A stretch of 64,000 bases of DNA from assembly GCA_965198915.1 (NCBI GenBank), contig CBDAQC010000002.1:62001-126000 (forward strand), written 5' to 3'. A program made the translations under genes and the position numbers. Below are positions 17,618-26,943 of this stretch, piece after piece. The stretch's first letter is position 1, and every line of letters starts with the position of its first letter. A model generated the notes under the pieces. That model ran no database searches. It was given only the letters and a program-made list of their open reading frames with translations, and was not told the DNA's origin. The DNA comes from BOG-908 sp965198915. Its GTDB lineage: Bacteria; Pseudomonadota; Alphaproteobacteria; Acetobacterales; Acetobacteraceae.

Positions 17618-18076
17618 TCACCCCGGCGAAAGCGGCGCCGCGCCCCCGCATAACACCGGCCAGACTTCGCCGAGCACTCGCGCCAGGTTGCGGCCCACCC
17701 TCGCGCATGCCGTATCGATGTCCACCAGGTCGAAACGGTCGAGCTCTGGCATCGTCCCGCCGCCAGGCAGCCGGACCATCGACGTGCAGCGCAAGCCGGC
17801 CGGATCGGGCAGCACCCTCACGCGCCACGCAAACAACGCCAGGTCCTTGTTGCGCAGGTAGGCGTGCCTCCCAAGCGGCTGCAACGCCGCCGCACACGCC
17901 TGCAACCCCGTCTCCTCGTGCAACTCCCGAACTGCGGCGGACAGTAGCGGCTCATCCGGATCCGCCAGTCCTTTCGGAATGTCCCAACGCGGCGAGCGGG
18001 ACGCGTGGCCCAGAAGCAGCCGGACGCCATCGGTGACGATGATACCGCAGGAAACCCGCACGTTTGCACCTTGCAC
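17618..18076 (-). CDS. Nudix hydrolase
   Basis: A protein of 152 residues with a complete Nudix box: GLADPDE, seven residues, then RELHEETGL near residues 37-59. It hydrolyses a nucleoside diphosphate linked to another moiety; the substrate is unknown. WDIPKGL before the box resembles the RppH/diadenosine branch. It is convergent with the DksA-like gene, with a 7-bp gap. Confidence 0.9.
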   Translation of the reverse strand: MQGANVRVSCGIIVTDGVRLLLGHASRSPRWDIPKGLADPDEPLLSAAVRELHEETGLQACAAALQPLGRHAYLRNKDLALFAWRVRVLPDPAGLRCTSMVRLPGGGTMPELDRFDLVDIDTACARVGRNLARVLGEVWPVLCGGAAPLSPG

Positions 18077-18113
18077 TGTTTCTGGGGACGAGGCTGCCGC
18101 GATCCGGCAACTA

Positions 18114-18251
18114 AAGGAAACAAAGCCTCTTTCTCAAAATTAAAGCCTTCACCTGTGTTGTCGCGGACTGTTCGGCCGGGCGCGTGTGCTTCGGCGTCCG
18201 CGACAGCACGTTCAAAAGCTTTTTGCTTCTTTTTCTCGAAAAAGAAGGCCT
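18114..18251. repeat. Family A element, copy 2 (left arm degenerate)
   Basis: The right arm 18213-18251 is clear, with the palindrome variant CTTCTTTTTC / GAAAAAGAAG. The left arm around 18114-18154 is eroded. The spacer keeps an inverted pair, GTTGTCGCGGAC and GTCCGCGACAGC. It lies between the divergent Nudix and soxC genes, so this copy is not next to a stop codon. Confidence 0.7.
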
Positions 18252-18371
18252 GTCTTCCTTACCCCCACTCACAAACCCTCCCAGCCTCAGCTCACCACCA
18301 CCCGCCTCTTGCCCCCACCGTGCCAGCCCCCTAGCTCTGCAAACCCCAGCAACGGACAGAGGCCGCCCAGG

Positions 18372-19673
18372 ATGCAGGACCCAAGCCGCCTGACCGACGA
18401 GACCAAGGCGGAATGCCCCTGCCAGGACGGCATGTTCCCCGTAAGTGACCGGCGCAGGCGTTTCCTCTTCGGCGCCGGTGCCACCGTCTCGCTCGCAGCG
18501 TCACTCCGCCAGGCGCATGCGGAGCAGGGCACCTCCACGCCCCCGGCCGATCCCACCCGCGTGCCAGGCCGCGCTACCGGCACCGATGGCGGCTACGGGT
18601 CGCGCTCCGCCTTCGAGACGGAGCACCGCGTGCTCGGCCCCGTGCCCAACCGCCTCACCACCTGGACCTTCACGCCGCTCGCCAGCCAGCTCGGCAACAT
18701 CACCGCCTCCGGCCTGCACTACGAACGCCATCACAGCGGCATCCCCACGATCGATCCTGCCCGCCACAACCTGTTCGTGCACGGCATGATGGACCAGCCG
18801 AAGCGCTTCACCCTGGCGGACATCAAGCGCCTGCCCAGCGTCAGCCGCCGCCATTTTATCGAATGCTCCGGCAACACCAATGGCGGCTACCAGAACCTGC
18901 CGCTGAAAACCGTCCAGGTGTCGCACGGCCTGCTCAGCACCTCGGAATGGACCGGCGTTCCGTTCGCCGTGTTCGCGCGTGAGGTCGGGTTGTCGAAGGA
19001 TGCGAGCTGGGTCCTGGCCGAGGGCGCTGACGGCGCGGTGATGACGCGCAGCATTCCGCTTGAGAAGATGATGCGTGACGCGCTGCTGGCGTATGGCCAG
19101 AACGGCGAGGCGATCCGCCCGGAACAGGGCTACCCGCTGCGCCTCGTGCTGCCCGGCTACGAAGGCAACACGCACATCAAATGGCTGCGCCGGCTGCAGG
19201 TCAGCGACAAACCTTTCATGACCCGCGAGGAGACTTCCAAATACACCGACTTGATGGCCAACGGCATCGCACGCCAGTTCGTCTTCACCATGGACGCGAA
19301 ATCGGTCATCACCTTTCCCTCCGGCGAGATGAAGCTGCCGGGCGCCGGCTTCTACGAGATCGGCGGCCTAGCCTGGTCCGGCCGCGGCCGTGTCCGCGCG
19401 GTCGATGTCTCCCTCGATGGCGGCGCCACCTGGCATCCCGCCCGGCTGGGCGGCACGCCGGAGCCGATGTGCACCGTGCGATTCAGCCTTCCGTGGAACT
19501 GGGACGGCAAGCCCGCGCGCCTGCAAAGCCGGTGCACCGACGAGACCGGCTACGTGCAGCCCTCACACGAGGACCTCGTCCGGCAGCGCGGCACCAACTA
19601 CTACTACCACTACAACGCCATGTTCCCCTGGGACGTGGCCGCGGACGGGAGCGTCACCCATGTCGCGGCCTAG
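18372..19673 (+). CDS. soxC: SoxC-like sulfite/sulfane dehydrogenase, molybdenum subunit
   Basis: Periplasmic molybdopterin enzyme of about 433 residues. It carries a twin-arginine signal (DRRRRFLFGAGAT near residues 26-38), the sulfite-oxidase fold with the molybdenum-binding cysteine in FIECSGNTNGGY (Cys165), and a C-terminal dimerisation domain (YEIGGLAWSGRGRV, VDVSLDGGATW). ATG 18372 is used; ATG 18432 would also keep the Tat signal. The downstream cytochrome c gene overlaps by 14 bp. No soxXYZAB genes are in the window, so the pair may act alone on sulfite. Confidence 0.9.
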   Translation: MQDPSRLTDETKAECPCQDGMFPVSDRRRRFLFGAGATVSLAASLRQAHAEQGTSTPPADPTRVPGRATGTDGGYGSRSAFETEHRVLGPVPNRLTTWTFTPLASQLGNITASGLHYERHHSGIPTIDPARHNLFVHGMMDQPKRFTLADIKRLPSVSRRHFIECSGNTNGGYQNLPLKTVQVSHGLLSTSEWTGVPFAVFAREVGLSKDASWVLAEGADGAVMTRSIPLEKMMRDALLAYGQNGEAIRPEQGYPLRLVLPGYEGNTHIKWLRRLQVSDKPFMTREETSKYTDLMANGIARQFVFTMDAKSVITFPSGEMKLPGAGFYEIGGLAWSGRGRVRAVDVSLDGGATWHPARLGGTPEPMCTVRFSLPWNWDGKPARLQSRCTDETGYVQPSHEDLVRQRGTNYYYHYNAMFPWDVAADGSVTHVAA

Positions 19674-20178
19674 CCTTCTCGCCGCCGCGCTCCTGCTGGC
19701 ATCGCTGACGCAGGCCGCAGCCCAACCCGCGCCCGCCGGCATCGGCACTCCGCTGCAACCCGCAGACCTCGCCGGCATGTTCGCCATTCCGCCGGACGGC
19801 ACGGGCCTGCCCGCCGGCCGGGGCAGCGTGCAGCAGGGCCAGGCGGTCTACCAGCTCGTCTGCGCCGCCTGCCACGGCGCGAAGCTGGAAGGGCAGAAGG
19901 CACTCGGCGCCCCACCGCTCGTCGGCGGCCGCGGAACGCTGTCCAGCAAGCCGCTCAAGACCACGGAGAGTTACTGGCCATACGCCACTACGATGTTCGA
20001 CTACATCAAGCGCGCGATGCCGATGAACGCGCCCGGCTCGCTGACGAACGACCAGGTCTACGCCGTCGTGGCGTTCATACTGGCCCAGGGCCATGTCGTG
20101 GACGGCAACGCCGTGATGGATGCCGCCGCGCTGCCGCGGGTGCGCATGCCCAACCGGGACGGTTTCGTGCGGCAATAG
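19660..20178 (+). CDS. SoxD/SorB-like c-type cytochrome
   Basis: A protein of 172 residues with a signal peptide (to about AQA) and one haem motif CAACH near residue 66; AMPMNAPGSLT supplies a likely axial methionine. It accepts electrons from the SoxC-like dehydrogenase, whose gene it overlaps by 14 bp. Classical SoxD is about twice as long with two haems, so this is a short one-haem form nearer to SorB-type partners. Confidence 0.87.
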   Translation: MSRPSLLAAALLLASLTQAAAQPAPAGIGTPLQPADLAGMFAIPPDGTGLPAGRGSVQQGQAVYQLVCAACHGAKLEGQKALGAPPLVGGRGTLSSKPLKTTESYWPYATTMFDYIKRAMPMNAPGSLTNDQVYAVVAFILAQGHVVDGNAVMDAAALPRVRMPNRDGFVRQ

Positions 20179-20238
20179 GCCGGCGCGCCGAAACCGCCCC
20201 GCTCACCAGCGACCGGGTAACATCGCTGGCCTGCCGCC

Positions 20239-22092
20239 TCACCGCCCCGCGTAGTCCTCCTCGTTCTCCAACACCCGCTCCACGTAGTTCCGTGTCTCCG
20301 CAAACGGGATCATCTCGATCCAGTCCACCAGAACCGCTGTGTCCGCCCCTGCCGGGTCGCCGTTTGCCGCCACCCACTCCGTCACCCGGTTCGGCCCCGC
20401 ATTATAGGCCGCCACCGCGCAGGCCAGGCACGCGGCGAACCGGTCCACCAGCTCCGCCAGATACGCCGTGCCCAGCCGCATGTTCACCGCCGGGTCGCTC
20501 AGCGGCCCCGCCGCCACGTGCTGGGCGCGCGCCACCTGCAGGGCCGTTCGCTCCATCAGCTGCATCAACCCATGCGCGCCGGCCGGGCTTACGATCATCG
20601 GATCGAAGCTGCTCTCCTGCCGCATCACCGCCAGCGCCAACGCCGCCGGCACTGCCCCGCCAGGGGGGCTGTACGGCACCGGCCAGCCATCCTGCGGCAG
20701 CACCCCGCCGTCACGCCCCGCCAGCCGCGCCGCCACCACCGCCACGTCCGGCATCCCCAGGCGCAATGCCAGCGCGGCCGCCGTAGCCCGCACGGCCAGG
20801 GACGCCGGCGCCTGCACCGCCTGCACCAGGAACTCCGCCCCCCGCCGCGGATCCTGCCACCCGGCCAGGATCGCCGCCGCCCGGGCCGCCTCGCTGCGCC
20901 CGAACATCGCCGCCTCTGCCGGACTCACAACCGGATCGCGCTGCGCCGCGATAACAGGCTGCAACGCCGCCTCGCTCATGCCCGACGCACGGGCCGCCAA
21001 CTGGCCGTAGAACGTCAGCGGCCACGCCGCCGCCTTGGCATACGCCGCCTTGGCCGCCGTAGCATCCGCCGCCGCGCGCCCAAGCCAGTAACAGGCCCTC
21101 GCCTGGGTGATCGCCGAACGCGAAACATCCGCCAGCGCCTGGAACTTCAGCCTTGCGCGCGCCGGGTCGTGCAGCCGCTCCAGCGCGATCCATCCGGCCA
21201 GGAAAAGCGCGTCCACCGCCTGTTCCGGCCCCAGCAACGCGTCGTCCGCCAGCGCGTAGGCGGTGGCCGGATCGCTGCCCACCAGATGCCGGGCCAGCGC
21301 ATCGCGCTCCGCCCAGAACGCCGGCCGCCGTGCCGCGGGCGCCGCCGCTTCGGCCGCTTCCACCGCCTCGCGCCAGACGCCCAGCGCCTCCTGGTCGCGG
21401 CCGCCGCGCCGCAGATAGCGCATCTCCGCCAGCACCAGGGCCGCGTCGCCCTGCGCGCCCGCAGGCACCGCGCCGAACAGCGCCATCGCCCCCGGATCGT
21501 TGTCCCGGAACGCCAGCCGTGCCGCCGCCACCGCGCGCGCCGCCCCCTCCAGCCGCCCTAGCTGCCGCCGCGCCTCGCCCGCATCCGTCCCGAGCAGGCG
21601 ATCGAACCGCGCCGCCTCGTCGGCCGGCCCCAGCGCGCCGGACCACCGCGCCAGCAACGCCGCCTCGTCCGCCTGGCCGCTCAGCCCGGCCACCCAGGCC
21701 GCCCGCGCCAGCCGTGCGGCAAGCTTCGGATCGGCCACCGCATCGGCACAGCGCAGCAGGGCAGGGGCTGCCACCGGCGGGCGCGCCGTACACAGCGCCG
21801 CCGCCGCATGGGCATCCGTCTCCAGCACCAGCGCCTCGCCGTAGCGCTTCTCCAGCGCCGCCTGCTCCGGCCATCCCGGGTTGGCCGCCATGAAATCGGC
21901 CAGTTCGCGCGCGCTCGCCTGCCCGGGGTTGAGCAGCCGGATGAAATCCACCAGCTTCGGCGCCAGCGGGTCAGGATCGGCCGAGGCCAGGCTGGTCGCC
22001 AGCGTCCAGTTGTTCGCCCGCAACGCCAGCAGGACCGGCGTCTGCGCCACGGCCGGGGTGACGGACAGAAGCAGAAGGCAGACACGGAGCAT
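20239..22092 (-). CDS. slt: Soluble lytic murein transglycosylase
   Basis: Periplasmic enzyme of about 617 residues that cleaves peptidoglycan glycan strands. It has a signal peptide (LLLLSVTPAVA), an alpha-superhelical domain of TPR-like repeats, then a lysozyme-like catalytic domain near residues 460-600 with VMRQESSFDP (catalytic Glu), AGAHGLMQLM and AAYNAGPNRV. ATG 22092 gives a proper signal peptide; the longer frame from 22155 does not. It is convergent with the soxCD-like pair. Confidence 0.93.
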   Translation of the reverse strand: MLRVCLLLLSVTPAVAQTPVLLALRANNWTLATSLASADPDPLAPKLVDFIRLLNPGQASARELADFMAANPGWPEQAALEKRYGEALVLETDAHAAAALCTARPPVAAPALLRCADAVADPKLAARLARAAWVAGLSGQADEAALLARWSGALGPADEAARFDRLLGTDAGEARRQLGRLEGAARAVAAARLAFRDNDPGAMALFGAVPAGAQGDAALVLAEMRYLRRGGRDQEALGVWREAVEAAEAAAPAARRPAFWAERDALARHLVGSDPATAYALADDALLGPEQAVDALFLAGWIALERLHDPARARLKFQALADVSRSAITQARACYWLGRAAADATAAKAAYAKAAAWPLTFYGQLAARASGMSEAALQPVIAAQRDPVVSPAEAAMFGRSEAARAAAILAGWQDPRRGAEFLVQAVQAPASLAVRATAAALALRLGMPDVAVVAARLAGRDGGVLPQDGWPVPYSPPGGAVPAALALAVMRQESSFDPMIVSPAGAHGLMQLMERTALQVARAQHVAAGPLSDPAVNMRLGTAYLAELVDRFAACLACAVAAYNAGPNRVTEWVAANGDPAGADTAVLVDWIEMIPFAETRNYVERVLENEEDYAGR

Positions 22093-22240
22093 GGCGCGTA
22101 TTGGGCGGCGGCCAGGACAGAAAGCAAGCAGTCCTTTGCCGGCACAGGACCGCAAGCCGGGCGCCCCGCCGCCGCCGCCCGGATGGACCGCCTACCCCGG
22201 ACTGCTTAGGTAGGCACGTCACCCATCACCGGAGTCCGTC

Positions 22241-23122
22241 ATGTTCAAGGGGTCGATCGTCGCCCTCATCACCCCTATGCGCGCCGACGGTGCGTTGGAC
22301 GAAGCCGCCTACGGCAGCTTCGTCGAGTGGCAGATAGAACAGGGCACCCAGGGCATCGTGCCGGTGGGCACCACGGGCGAAAGCCCGACGCTCACCCATG
22401 CCGAGCACCAGCGCGCCATCGAGATCGCCGTGCAGGCCGCCGCCGGTCGCATACCCGTCATCGCCGGCGCCGGCTCCAACAGCACCGCCGAGGCCATCTC
22501 CCTGGCCCAGCACGCCCGCGCCGCGGGTGCCGATGCCATAATGGTGGTCACCCCGTACTACAACAAACCCAGCCAGGAAGGCCTCTACCTCCACTACACC
22601 GCAATCGCCGACGCCGCGGACCTGCCGCTCATCATCTACAACATCCCCTCGCGCAGCGTCATCGACATGTCGGTCGAAACCATGGCCCGCCTCGCGCGCC
22701 ATCCCAACATCGTCGGTGTGAAGGACGCCACCGCGAACCTCGCCCGCCCGCTGCACACCCGCCGCGCCTGCGGCCCCGATTTCGCCCAGCTCTCAGGCGA
22801 GGACCACACCGTGCTGCCCTTCCTGGCCGCAGGCGGCCATGGCTGCATCTCGGTGACCGCGAACATCGCCCCCCGTCACTGCGCCAACCTGCACGCCGCC
22901 TGGTCGGAAGGCCGCGTCGCCGAGGCCATCGCCCTGCAGGACACCCTGCTTCCGCTGCATGATTCGCTGTTCTGCGAGAGCAACCCCGGCCCGGTGAAAT
23001 ACGCGGCCTCCCTTCTCGGCCGCACCCACGAACACACCCGCCTGCCGCTGGCGCCGATCTCGGAGGCGGCGCGGGCGCGGGTGCGGGCGGCGATGATTGA
23101 GGCGCGGGTGCTGAACGGGTAG
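22241..23122 (+). CDS. dapA: 4-hydroxy-tetrahydrodipicolinate synthase
   Basis: First committed enzyme of lysine and diaminopimelate synthesis: condenses pyruvate with aspartate semialdehyde. 293 residues. The catalytic triad positions Thr44 (GTTGE), Thr45 and Tyr133 (IIYNIP), Arg138 and the Schiff-base Lys161 (GVKDA) all match the E. coli enzyme's numbering. It is divergent from the transglycosylase gene, and followed by a family A element and smpB. Confidence 0.97.
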   Translation: MFKGSIVALITPMRADGALDEAAYGSFVEWQIEQGTQGIVPVGTTGESPTLTHAEHQRAIEIAVQAAAGRIPVIAGAGSNSTAEAISLAQHARAAGADAIMVVTPYYNKPSQEGLYLHYTAIADAADLPLIIYNIPSRSVIDMSVETMARLARHPNIVGVKDATANLARPLHTRRACGPDFAQLSGEDHTVLPFLAAGGHGCISVTANIAPRHCANLHAAWSEGRVAEAIALQDTLLPLHDSLFCESNPGPVKYAASLLGRTHEHTRLPLAPISEAARARVRAAMIEARVLNG

Positions 23123-23134
23123 AAGGAAGCAAGC

Positions 23135-23256
23135 AGTCCTTTTTCGAGAAAAAAGGACCAAAAAGCTTTTGGCGGCGCTGTCGCGGACTTGCCGGCTGAG
23201 GCCCGCGACAGCGGAGTAAAAGTTTTTTGCTTCTCTTTTTCAAAAAAGAAGGCCTT
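23135..23256. repeat. Family A element, copy 3 (two arms, different stem variants)
   Basis: Left arm 23135-23171 carries the variant palindrome GTCCTTTTT / AAAAAGGAC. Right arm 23217-23256 carries the CTTC / GAAG variant. The spacer has CTGTCGCGG and CCGCGACAG. The left edge lies 12 bp after the dapA stop and the right edge 25 bp before smpB. Confidence 0.9.
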
Positions 23257-23281
23257 CCTTGCTTGGAAAGACCAACTCACC

Positions 23282-23773
23282 GTGGCCGATAAGAAAACCA
23301 AATCAGGCCTGATCACCCACGGCCTGGCCGCCCAGAACCGCAAAGCCCGCTTCGACTACACCATAAAGGAGACAGTCGAGGCCGGCATCGTGCTGCGCGG
23401 CCCGGAGGTGAAATCCCTGCGCCACGGCCGCGCCACCATCACCGAAGCCTGGGCCGGCGAACGAGACGGGGAGCTCTATCTGTTCGGCTGCTACATTCCC
23501 GAATACCAGGCGGGCGTGCTCTCGCGCTTCGAACCCCGCGCGCCGCGCAAACTGCTGCTGCACAAGAAGCAGATCGGCAAACTCATTGCGGAGACCACGA
23601 GGAACGGCTTCACGCTCGTTCCGCTGGACATACATTTCAACGACAAGGGCATCGCCAAGGTCGTCCTCGGCGTGGGCCAGGGCCGCAATAAGGCGGACAA
23701 GCGGCACGCCATCGCGGACCGCGACTGGAAGCGCGACAAGGCCCGCATAATGCGCGAGAAGGGCAAGGAGTGA
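23282..23773 (+). CDS. smpB: SsrA-binding protein SmpB
   Basis: A protein of 163 residues that delivers tmRNA to stalled ribosomes. The OB-fold signature is clear: N-terminal THGLAAQNRKARFDY, then GPEVKSLRHGRATI, then RKLLLHKKQIGKL, with a basic C-terminal tail (RDWKRDKARIMREK) that inserts in the mRNA channel. It starts at GTG 23282; the frame upstream only runs through the family A repeat. dapA-smpB adjacency is common in alphaproteobacteria. Confidence 0.96.
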   Translation: MADKKTKSGLITHGLAAQNRKARFDYTIKETVEAGIVLRGPEVKSLRHGRATITEAWAGERDGELYLFGCYIPEYQAGVLSRFEPRAPRKLLLHKKQIGKLIAETTRNGFTLVPLDIHFNDKGIAKVVLGVGQGRNKADKRHAIADRDWKRDKARIMREKGKE

Positions 23774-23944
23774 CGAGGCGGAACACGCAGCCTGCCGTCA
23801 CGGCCAGCCTGCGCTCCGCGCCGTCCGCTTCGGCACCAGCCGCGAGCATGCGGCGGCTGCCCACACGCCGGCGGGACGACAGTCTTCCCGAACGACACGC
23901 CGTATCTTCTTCTAAAATCCCGAGAACAGCGGTCCGATCGAACC

Positions 23945-24247
23945 ATGGTCCCAGAAGAACTCCTCGACCTGCGTGCCAGCATCGACAACATAGATGCGGC
24001 GCTCATCCACCTTCTCGCCGAGCGCTTCAAATGCACGCAGCAGGTCGGCCGGCTGAAATCCCGCCTGGGTCTGCCCGCGTCCGATCCCGCACGTGAAGCC
24101 CAGCAGGTGGCACGGCTGCGCGCACTGGCCGAATCCGCCCGCCTCGATCCGGAGTTCGCCGAAAAGTTCCTCTCTTTCGTGGTGCGCGAAGTGATCCAGC
24201 ATCACGAGAAGCTGGCGGCACGGCCGGACGCCCTCGCAACAGATTGA
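23945..24247 (+). CDS. Chorismate mutase, AroQ type
   Basis: A monofunctional all-helical chorismate mutase of 100 residues converting chorismate to prephenate for Phe/Tyr synthesis. Active-site residues Arg10, Arg27, Lys38, Asp47, Arg50 and Glu51 fall in the spacing of the E. coli AroQ domain, shifted by one. No fused dehydratase or signal peptide. It lies 54 bp before a glycosyltransferase gene on the same strand. Confidence 0.93.
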   Translation: MVPEELLDLRASIDNIDAALIHLLAERFKCTQQVGRLKSRLGLPASDPAREAQQVARLRALAESARLDPEFAEKFLSFVVREVIQHHEKLAARPDALATD

Positions 24248-24301
24248 TTGCAACCCCGAAACGCCGGTCCGGTTAGCAAACCGAACCGCCAGGGCCGGAC
24301 C

Positions 24302-25387
24302 ATGCCGCAGATCGTCGTCGCCATTCCCGTCAAAGATGAAGCAGTCCTGATCGGCGATTGCCTGCGCGCGCTCGCCCTCCAGCAAGGCCCCGCCAAAGCC
24401 GACATCCTGCTGCTGGTCAACAACAGCACGGACGGTACGGCGGACATAGCCCGCGCCTTGCGGCACACCTTGCCCTGCGGCCTTCATATCCTCGAACACA
24501 GTTTCGGCCCCGCCCAGGCAAACGCCGGCCACGCCCGCCGCCTGGCCATGTCGAAGGCCGCGATGCTCACGGACCCGGGCGGCATCGTCATGACCACCGA
24601 CGCTGACGGCTGCGTGGCGCCGGACTGGCTGGCAGCGAACCTGGACGCCTTCGCCGAGGGCGCCGACGTGGTCTGCGGCCGCGCGATCATCGATCCGGTG
24701 GACGCCCTGCAGATCCCGCTTCACCTGCACGAGGACGACGAGCTGGAAGTCCAGTACGCAAATCAGCTGGACCGTATCGCCTGCATCCTGGACCCGGACC
24801 CCTCCGACCCCTGGCCGCGCCATACCGAGGAATCGGGCGCCAGCATCGCCGTCCGCCGAGACACCTTCCTGGCCGCCGGCGGCGTGCCGGCCGTGCGTTC
24901 CGGCGAGGACCGCGCCCTTGTGGACGCGCTGCGCCGCATCGACGCCCATATCCGCCACGAGCCGGAGATCACCGTCACGGTGTCCGGCAGGACCAAAGGC
25001 CGCGCCGCCGGCGGCATGGCCGACACCATCCGCCGCCGGATGCAATGCCAGGATGCCATGCTGGACAGCGCCCTGGAGCCCGCAAGCAACCGCATACGCC
25101 GCCTGGTCGCGCGCCGCCTGATGCGTGCGGCCTGGAGCACGCCGGATGACCGGGGCCAGCAACTGGCCAACCTCGCGCGGCAGTTGGGGCTGCCCACGAA
25201 ACAACTCGAGGGCTGGCTCGCGCTGCCCTATTTCGGCGCGGCCTGGGCGCTCGCCGAAGCCGCCAGCCCGAGGCTTAAGCGCGAATTGGTGCCGCGGGTG
25301 AATGTCGAGACGGAATCCGCCGGCGTGCGCAGCTTCCTGGCCAGCCTGGCTGCGGCAAACCTGCGGACGATACAGCCAGACCGGTAA
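24302..25387 (+). CDS. Family 2-type glycosyltransferase
   Basis: A protein of about 361 residues. The N-terminal GT-A domain begins VVAIPVKDEAVLIGDCL, has VNNSTDGTADIA and the metal/sugar-nucleotide site TTDADG near residues 98-103, and a later ESGASIAVRRDTF acceptor segment. The C-terminal 120 residues are helical and unlike common polymerising enzymes. No transmembrane segment, so it probably acts at the cytoplasmic face. The acceptor is unknown. ATG 24302 directly precedes the domain. Confidence 0.82.
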   Translation: MPQIVVAIPVKDEAVLIGDCLRALALQQGPAKADILLLVNNSTDGTADIARALRHTLPCGLHILEHSFGPAQANAGHARRLAMSKAAMLTDPGGIVMTTDADGCVAPDWLAANLDAFAEGADVVCGRAIIDPVDALQIPLHLHEDDELEVQYANQLDRIACILDPDPSDPWPRHTEESGASIAVRRDTFLAAGGVPAVRSGEDRALVDALRRIDAHIRHEPEITVTVSGRTKGRAAGGMADTIRRRMQCQDAMLDSALEPASNRIRRLVARRLMRAAWSTPDDRGQQLANLARQLGLPTKQLEGWLALPYFGAAWALAEAASPRLKRELVPRVNVETESAGVRSFLASLAAANLRTIQPDR

Positions 25388-25453
25388 TCACTGCGCTGTC
25401 GCGTCCAAACTGTTCGCGACGGCACAGACAAATCTTGCGGCGGACCTTGAGTC

Positions 25454-26296
25454 CTACCCCTCGTCCCGCCCCGCCAGATCGACCATGAACTGCCAGGCCA
25501 CCCGCCCGGACCGCGACCCGCGCACAGCCGCCCAGGCCAGCGCGGCCGCGGGATCGGCCTCCAAGCCCATATCCGCCGCATAGGCGGCAACCATGGCCAG
25601 GTAGGTCGCCTGGTCGCAGGAGTGGAATCCCAGCCAAAGCCCGAACCGGTCGGACAGCGAGACCTTCTCCTCCACCGCCTCGCCAGGCGAGATCGCGGTC
25701 GCCGCCTCGTTCTCGATCATGTCGCGCGGCATCAGGTGGCGCCGGTTGCTGGTGGCGTAGAACAGCACGTTGTCCGGCCGCCCCTCTATGCCGCCGTCCA
25801 GCACCGATTTCAGCGCCTTGTAGTCCGCGTCCTCGCGCTCGAAGGACAGGTCGTCGCAGAACACCAGCACGCGCCGGTCCTGCTGGCGCAGCCTTTCCAG
25901 CAGCCCGGGCAGGCTGGCGATGTCCTCGCGGTGTATCTCTATCAACGCCAGGCTTGCCGGCACGCGCGCCAGCGCTTCGGCATGCACCGCCTTCACCAGG
26001 CTCGATTTGCCCATCCCGCGCGCGCCCCACAGCATGGCGTTGTTGGCCGGCCGTCCGGCGGCGAAACGCAGCGTGTTGGCCAGCAGCGTGTCGCGTGCCC
26101 GGTCGATGCCCTGCAGCAGCCCTATGTCCACCCGCGCCACCCGCGGCACCGGCAGCAGCCGCCCGCCCTCGCTCTGCGCTGCGGGCTGCCAGACGAACGC
26201 GTCGGCGCCGTCCAGAGTGAGGCTCGCAGGCACCGGCGGGGCCAGACGCTCCAGCGCTTCGGCGATGCGGGCGACGAGAGGAAGCAACGTGTCCAT
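25454..26296 (-). CDS. DUF815 P-loop ATPase
   Basis: A protein of about 280 residues. Walker A is GARGMGKSSL near residue 90, Walker B LVFCDDLSFE, followed by YATSNRRHL, the pattern of DUF815 ATPases found across proteobacteria. These resemble AAA+ proteins; their biological role is not established. ATG 26296 (MDTLLPL) is chosen; the longer frame from 26356 would overlap the upstream region of yajC. It is divergent from yajC. Confidence 0.88.
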   Translation of the reverse strand: MDTLLPLVARIAEALERLAPPVPASLTLDGADAFVWQPAAQSEGGRLLPVPRVARVDIGLLQGIDRARDTLLANTLRFAAGRPANNAMLWGARGMGKSSLVKAVHAEALARVPASLALIEIHREDIASLPGLLERLRQQDRRVLVFCDDLSFEREDADYKALKSVLDGGIEGRPDNVLFYATSNRRHLMPRDMIENEAATAISPGEAVEEKVSLSDRFGLWLGFHSCDQATYLAMVAAYAADMGLEADPAAALAWAAVRGSRSGRVAWQFMVDLAGRDEG

Positions 26297-26424
26297 GACG
26301 GGGAGGCAGGTGCCGATGCTTGACGGAGGTGGGCCGGAAACTATGGTGCGCCGCATCCAGCCGCAAGCCGCCCTGTCGCCACCAGGCAGCGGTAGCGTGT
26401 CACCTCTTCCGCCAGGAATCCTTC

Positions 26425-26781
26425 ATGCCGTCCTTGATTTCGTCAGCCTACGCCCAGGATGCCGCTGCCGGCAGCGGTCTCGCCAGCGCGCAGGTCCTGC
26501 AGTTCCTGCCCTACGTCATGATCTTCGTGGTGTTCTATTTCCTGATGATCCGGCCGCAGCAGCAGCAGCAGAAATTGCTGAAAGCCAAGCTGGCCGCCAT
26601 CAAGCGCGGTGACCGTGTGCTGACCGGCGGCGGCATACTTGGCGTGGTGCAGAAGGTGCGTGACAGCGCCAACGAAGTCGAGGTCGAGATCGCGCCGAAC
26701 GTGCGCGTTGTCGTGGCGCGGGATACGATATCGACCGTGCTTACGGCGACGCCGCCTGTGGCTGCGAATGATAGTAAGTGA
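26425..26781 (+). CDS. yajC: Sec translocon accessory protein YajC
   Basis: A protein of 118 residues with a single transmembrane segment (QFLPYVMIFVVFYFLMI) followed by RPQQQQQK, then a small cytoplasmic SH3-like domain with GDRVLTGGGILG. It associates with SecDF. An AGGAA site precedes ATG 26425. secD would normally follow, but here the gene ends 4 bp before a family A repeat, so yajC is separated from secDF. Confidence 0.95.
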   Translation: MPSLISSAYAQDAAAGSGLASAQVLQFLPYVMIFVVFYFLMIRPQQQQQKLLKAKLAAIKRGDRVLTGGGILGVVQKVRDSANEVEVEIAPNVRVVVARDTISTVLTATPPVAANDSK

Positions 26782-26785
26782 AGGA

Positions 26786-26937
26786 AGGCCTTCTTTTTTG
26801 AAAAAAAGAAGCAAAAAACTTTTGTTCCTGACGACGCTGAAGCGCCCGCTCTTCGCCTAATAAGACGTACCGTTCCAGGTCAGGTCGGCGACAGCGGAGT
26901 AAAAGTTTTTTGCTTCTTTTTTCAAAAAGAAGGCCTT
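26786..26937. repeat. Family A element, copy 4 (two arms)
   Basis: Arms at 26786-26824 and 26900-26937, both of the CTTC / GAAG stem variant. The left edge is 4 bp after the yajC stop, and the right edge 6 bp from the stop of the convergent small gene. The spacer ends GTCGGCGACAGCGG. Confidence 0.9.
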
Positions 26938-26943
26938 GCTTCC

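Noticed and set aside
23135..23256. Family A copies as ordinary Rho-independent terminators
   Set aside because: Stems are A/T-rich with a very small loop and are not followed by a U-run on either strand.
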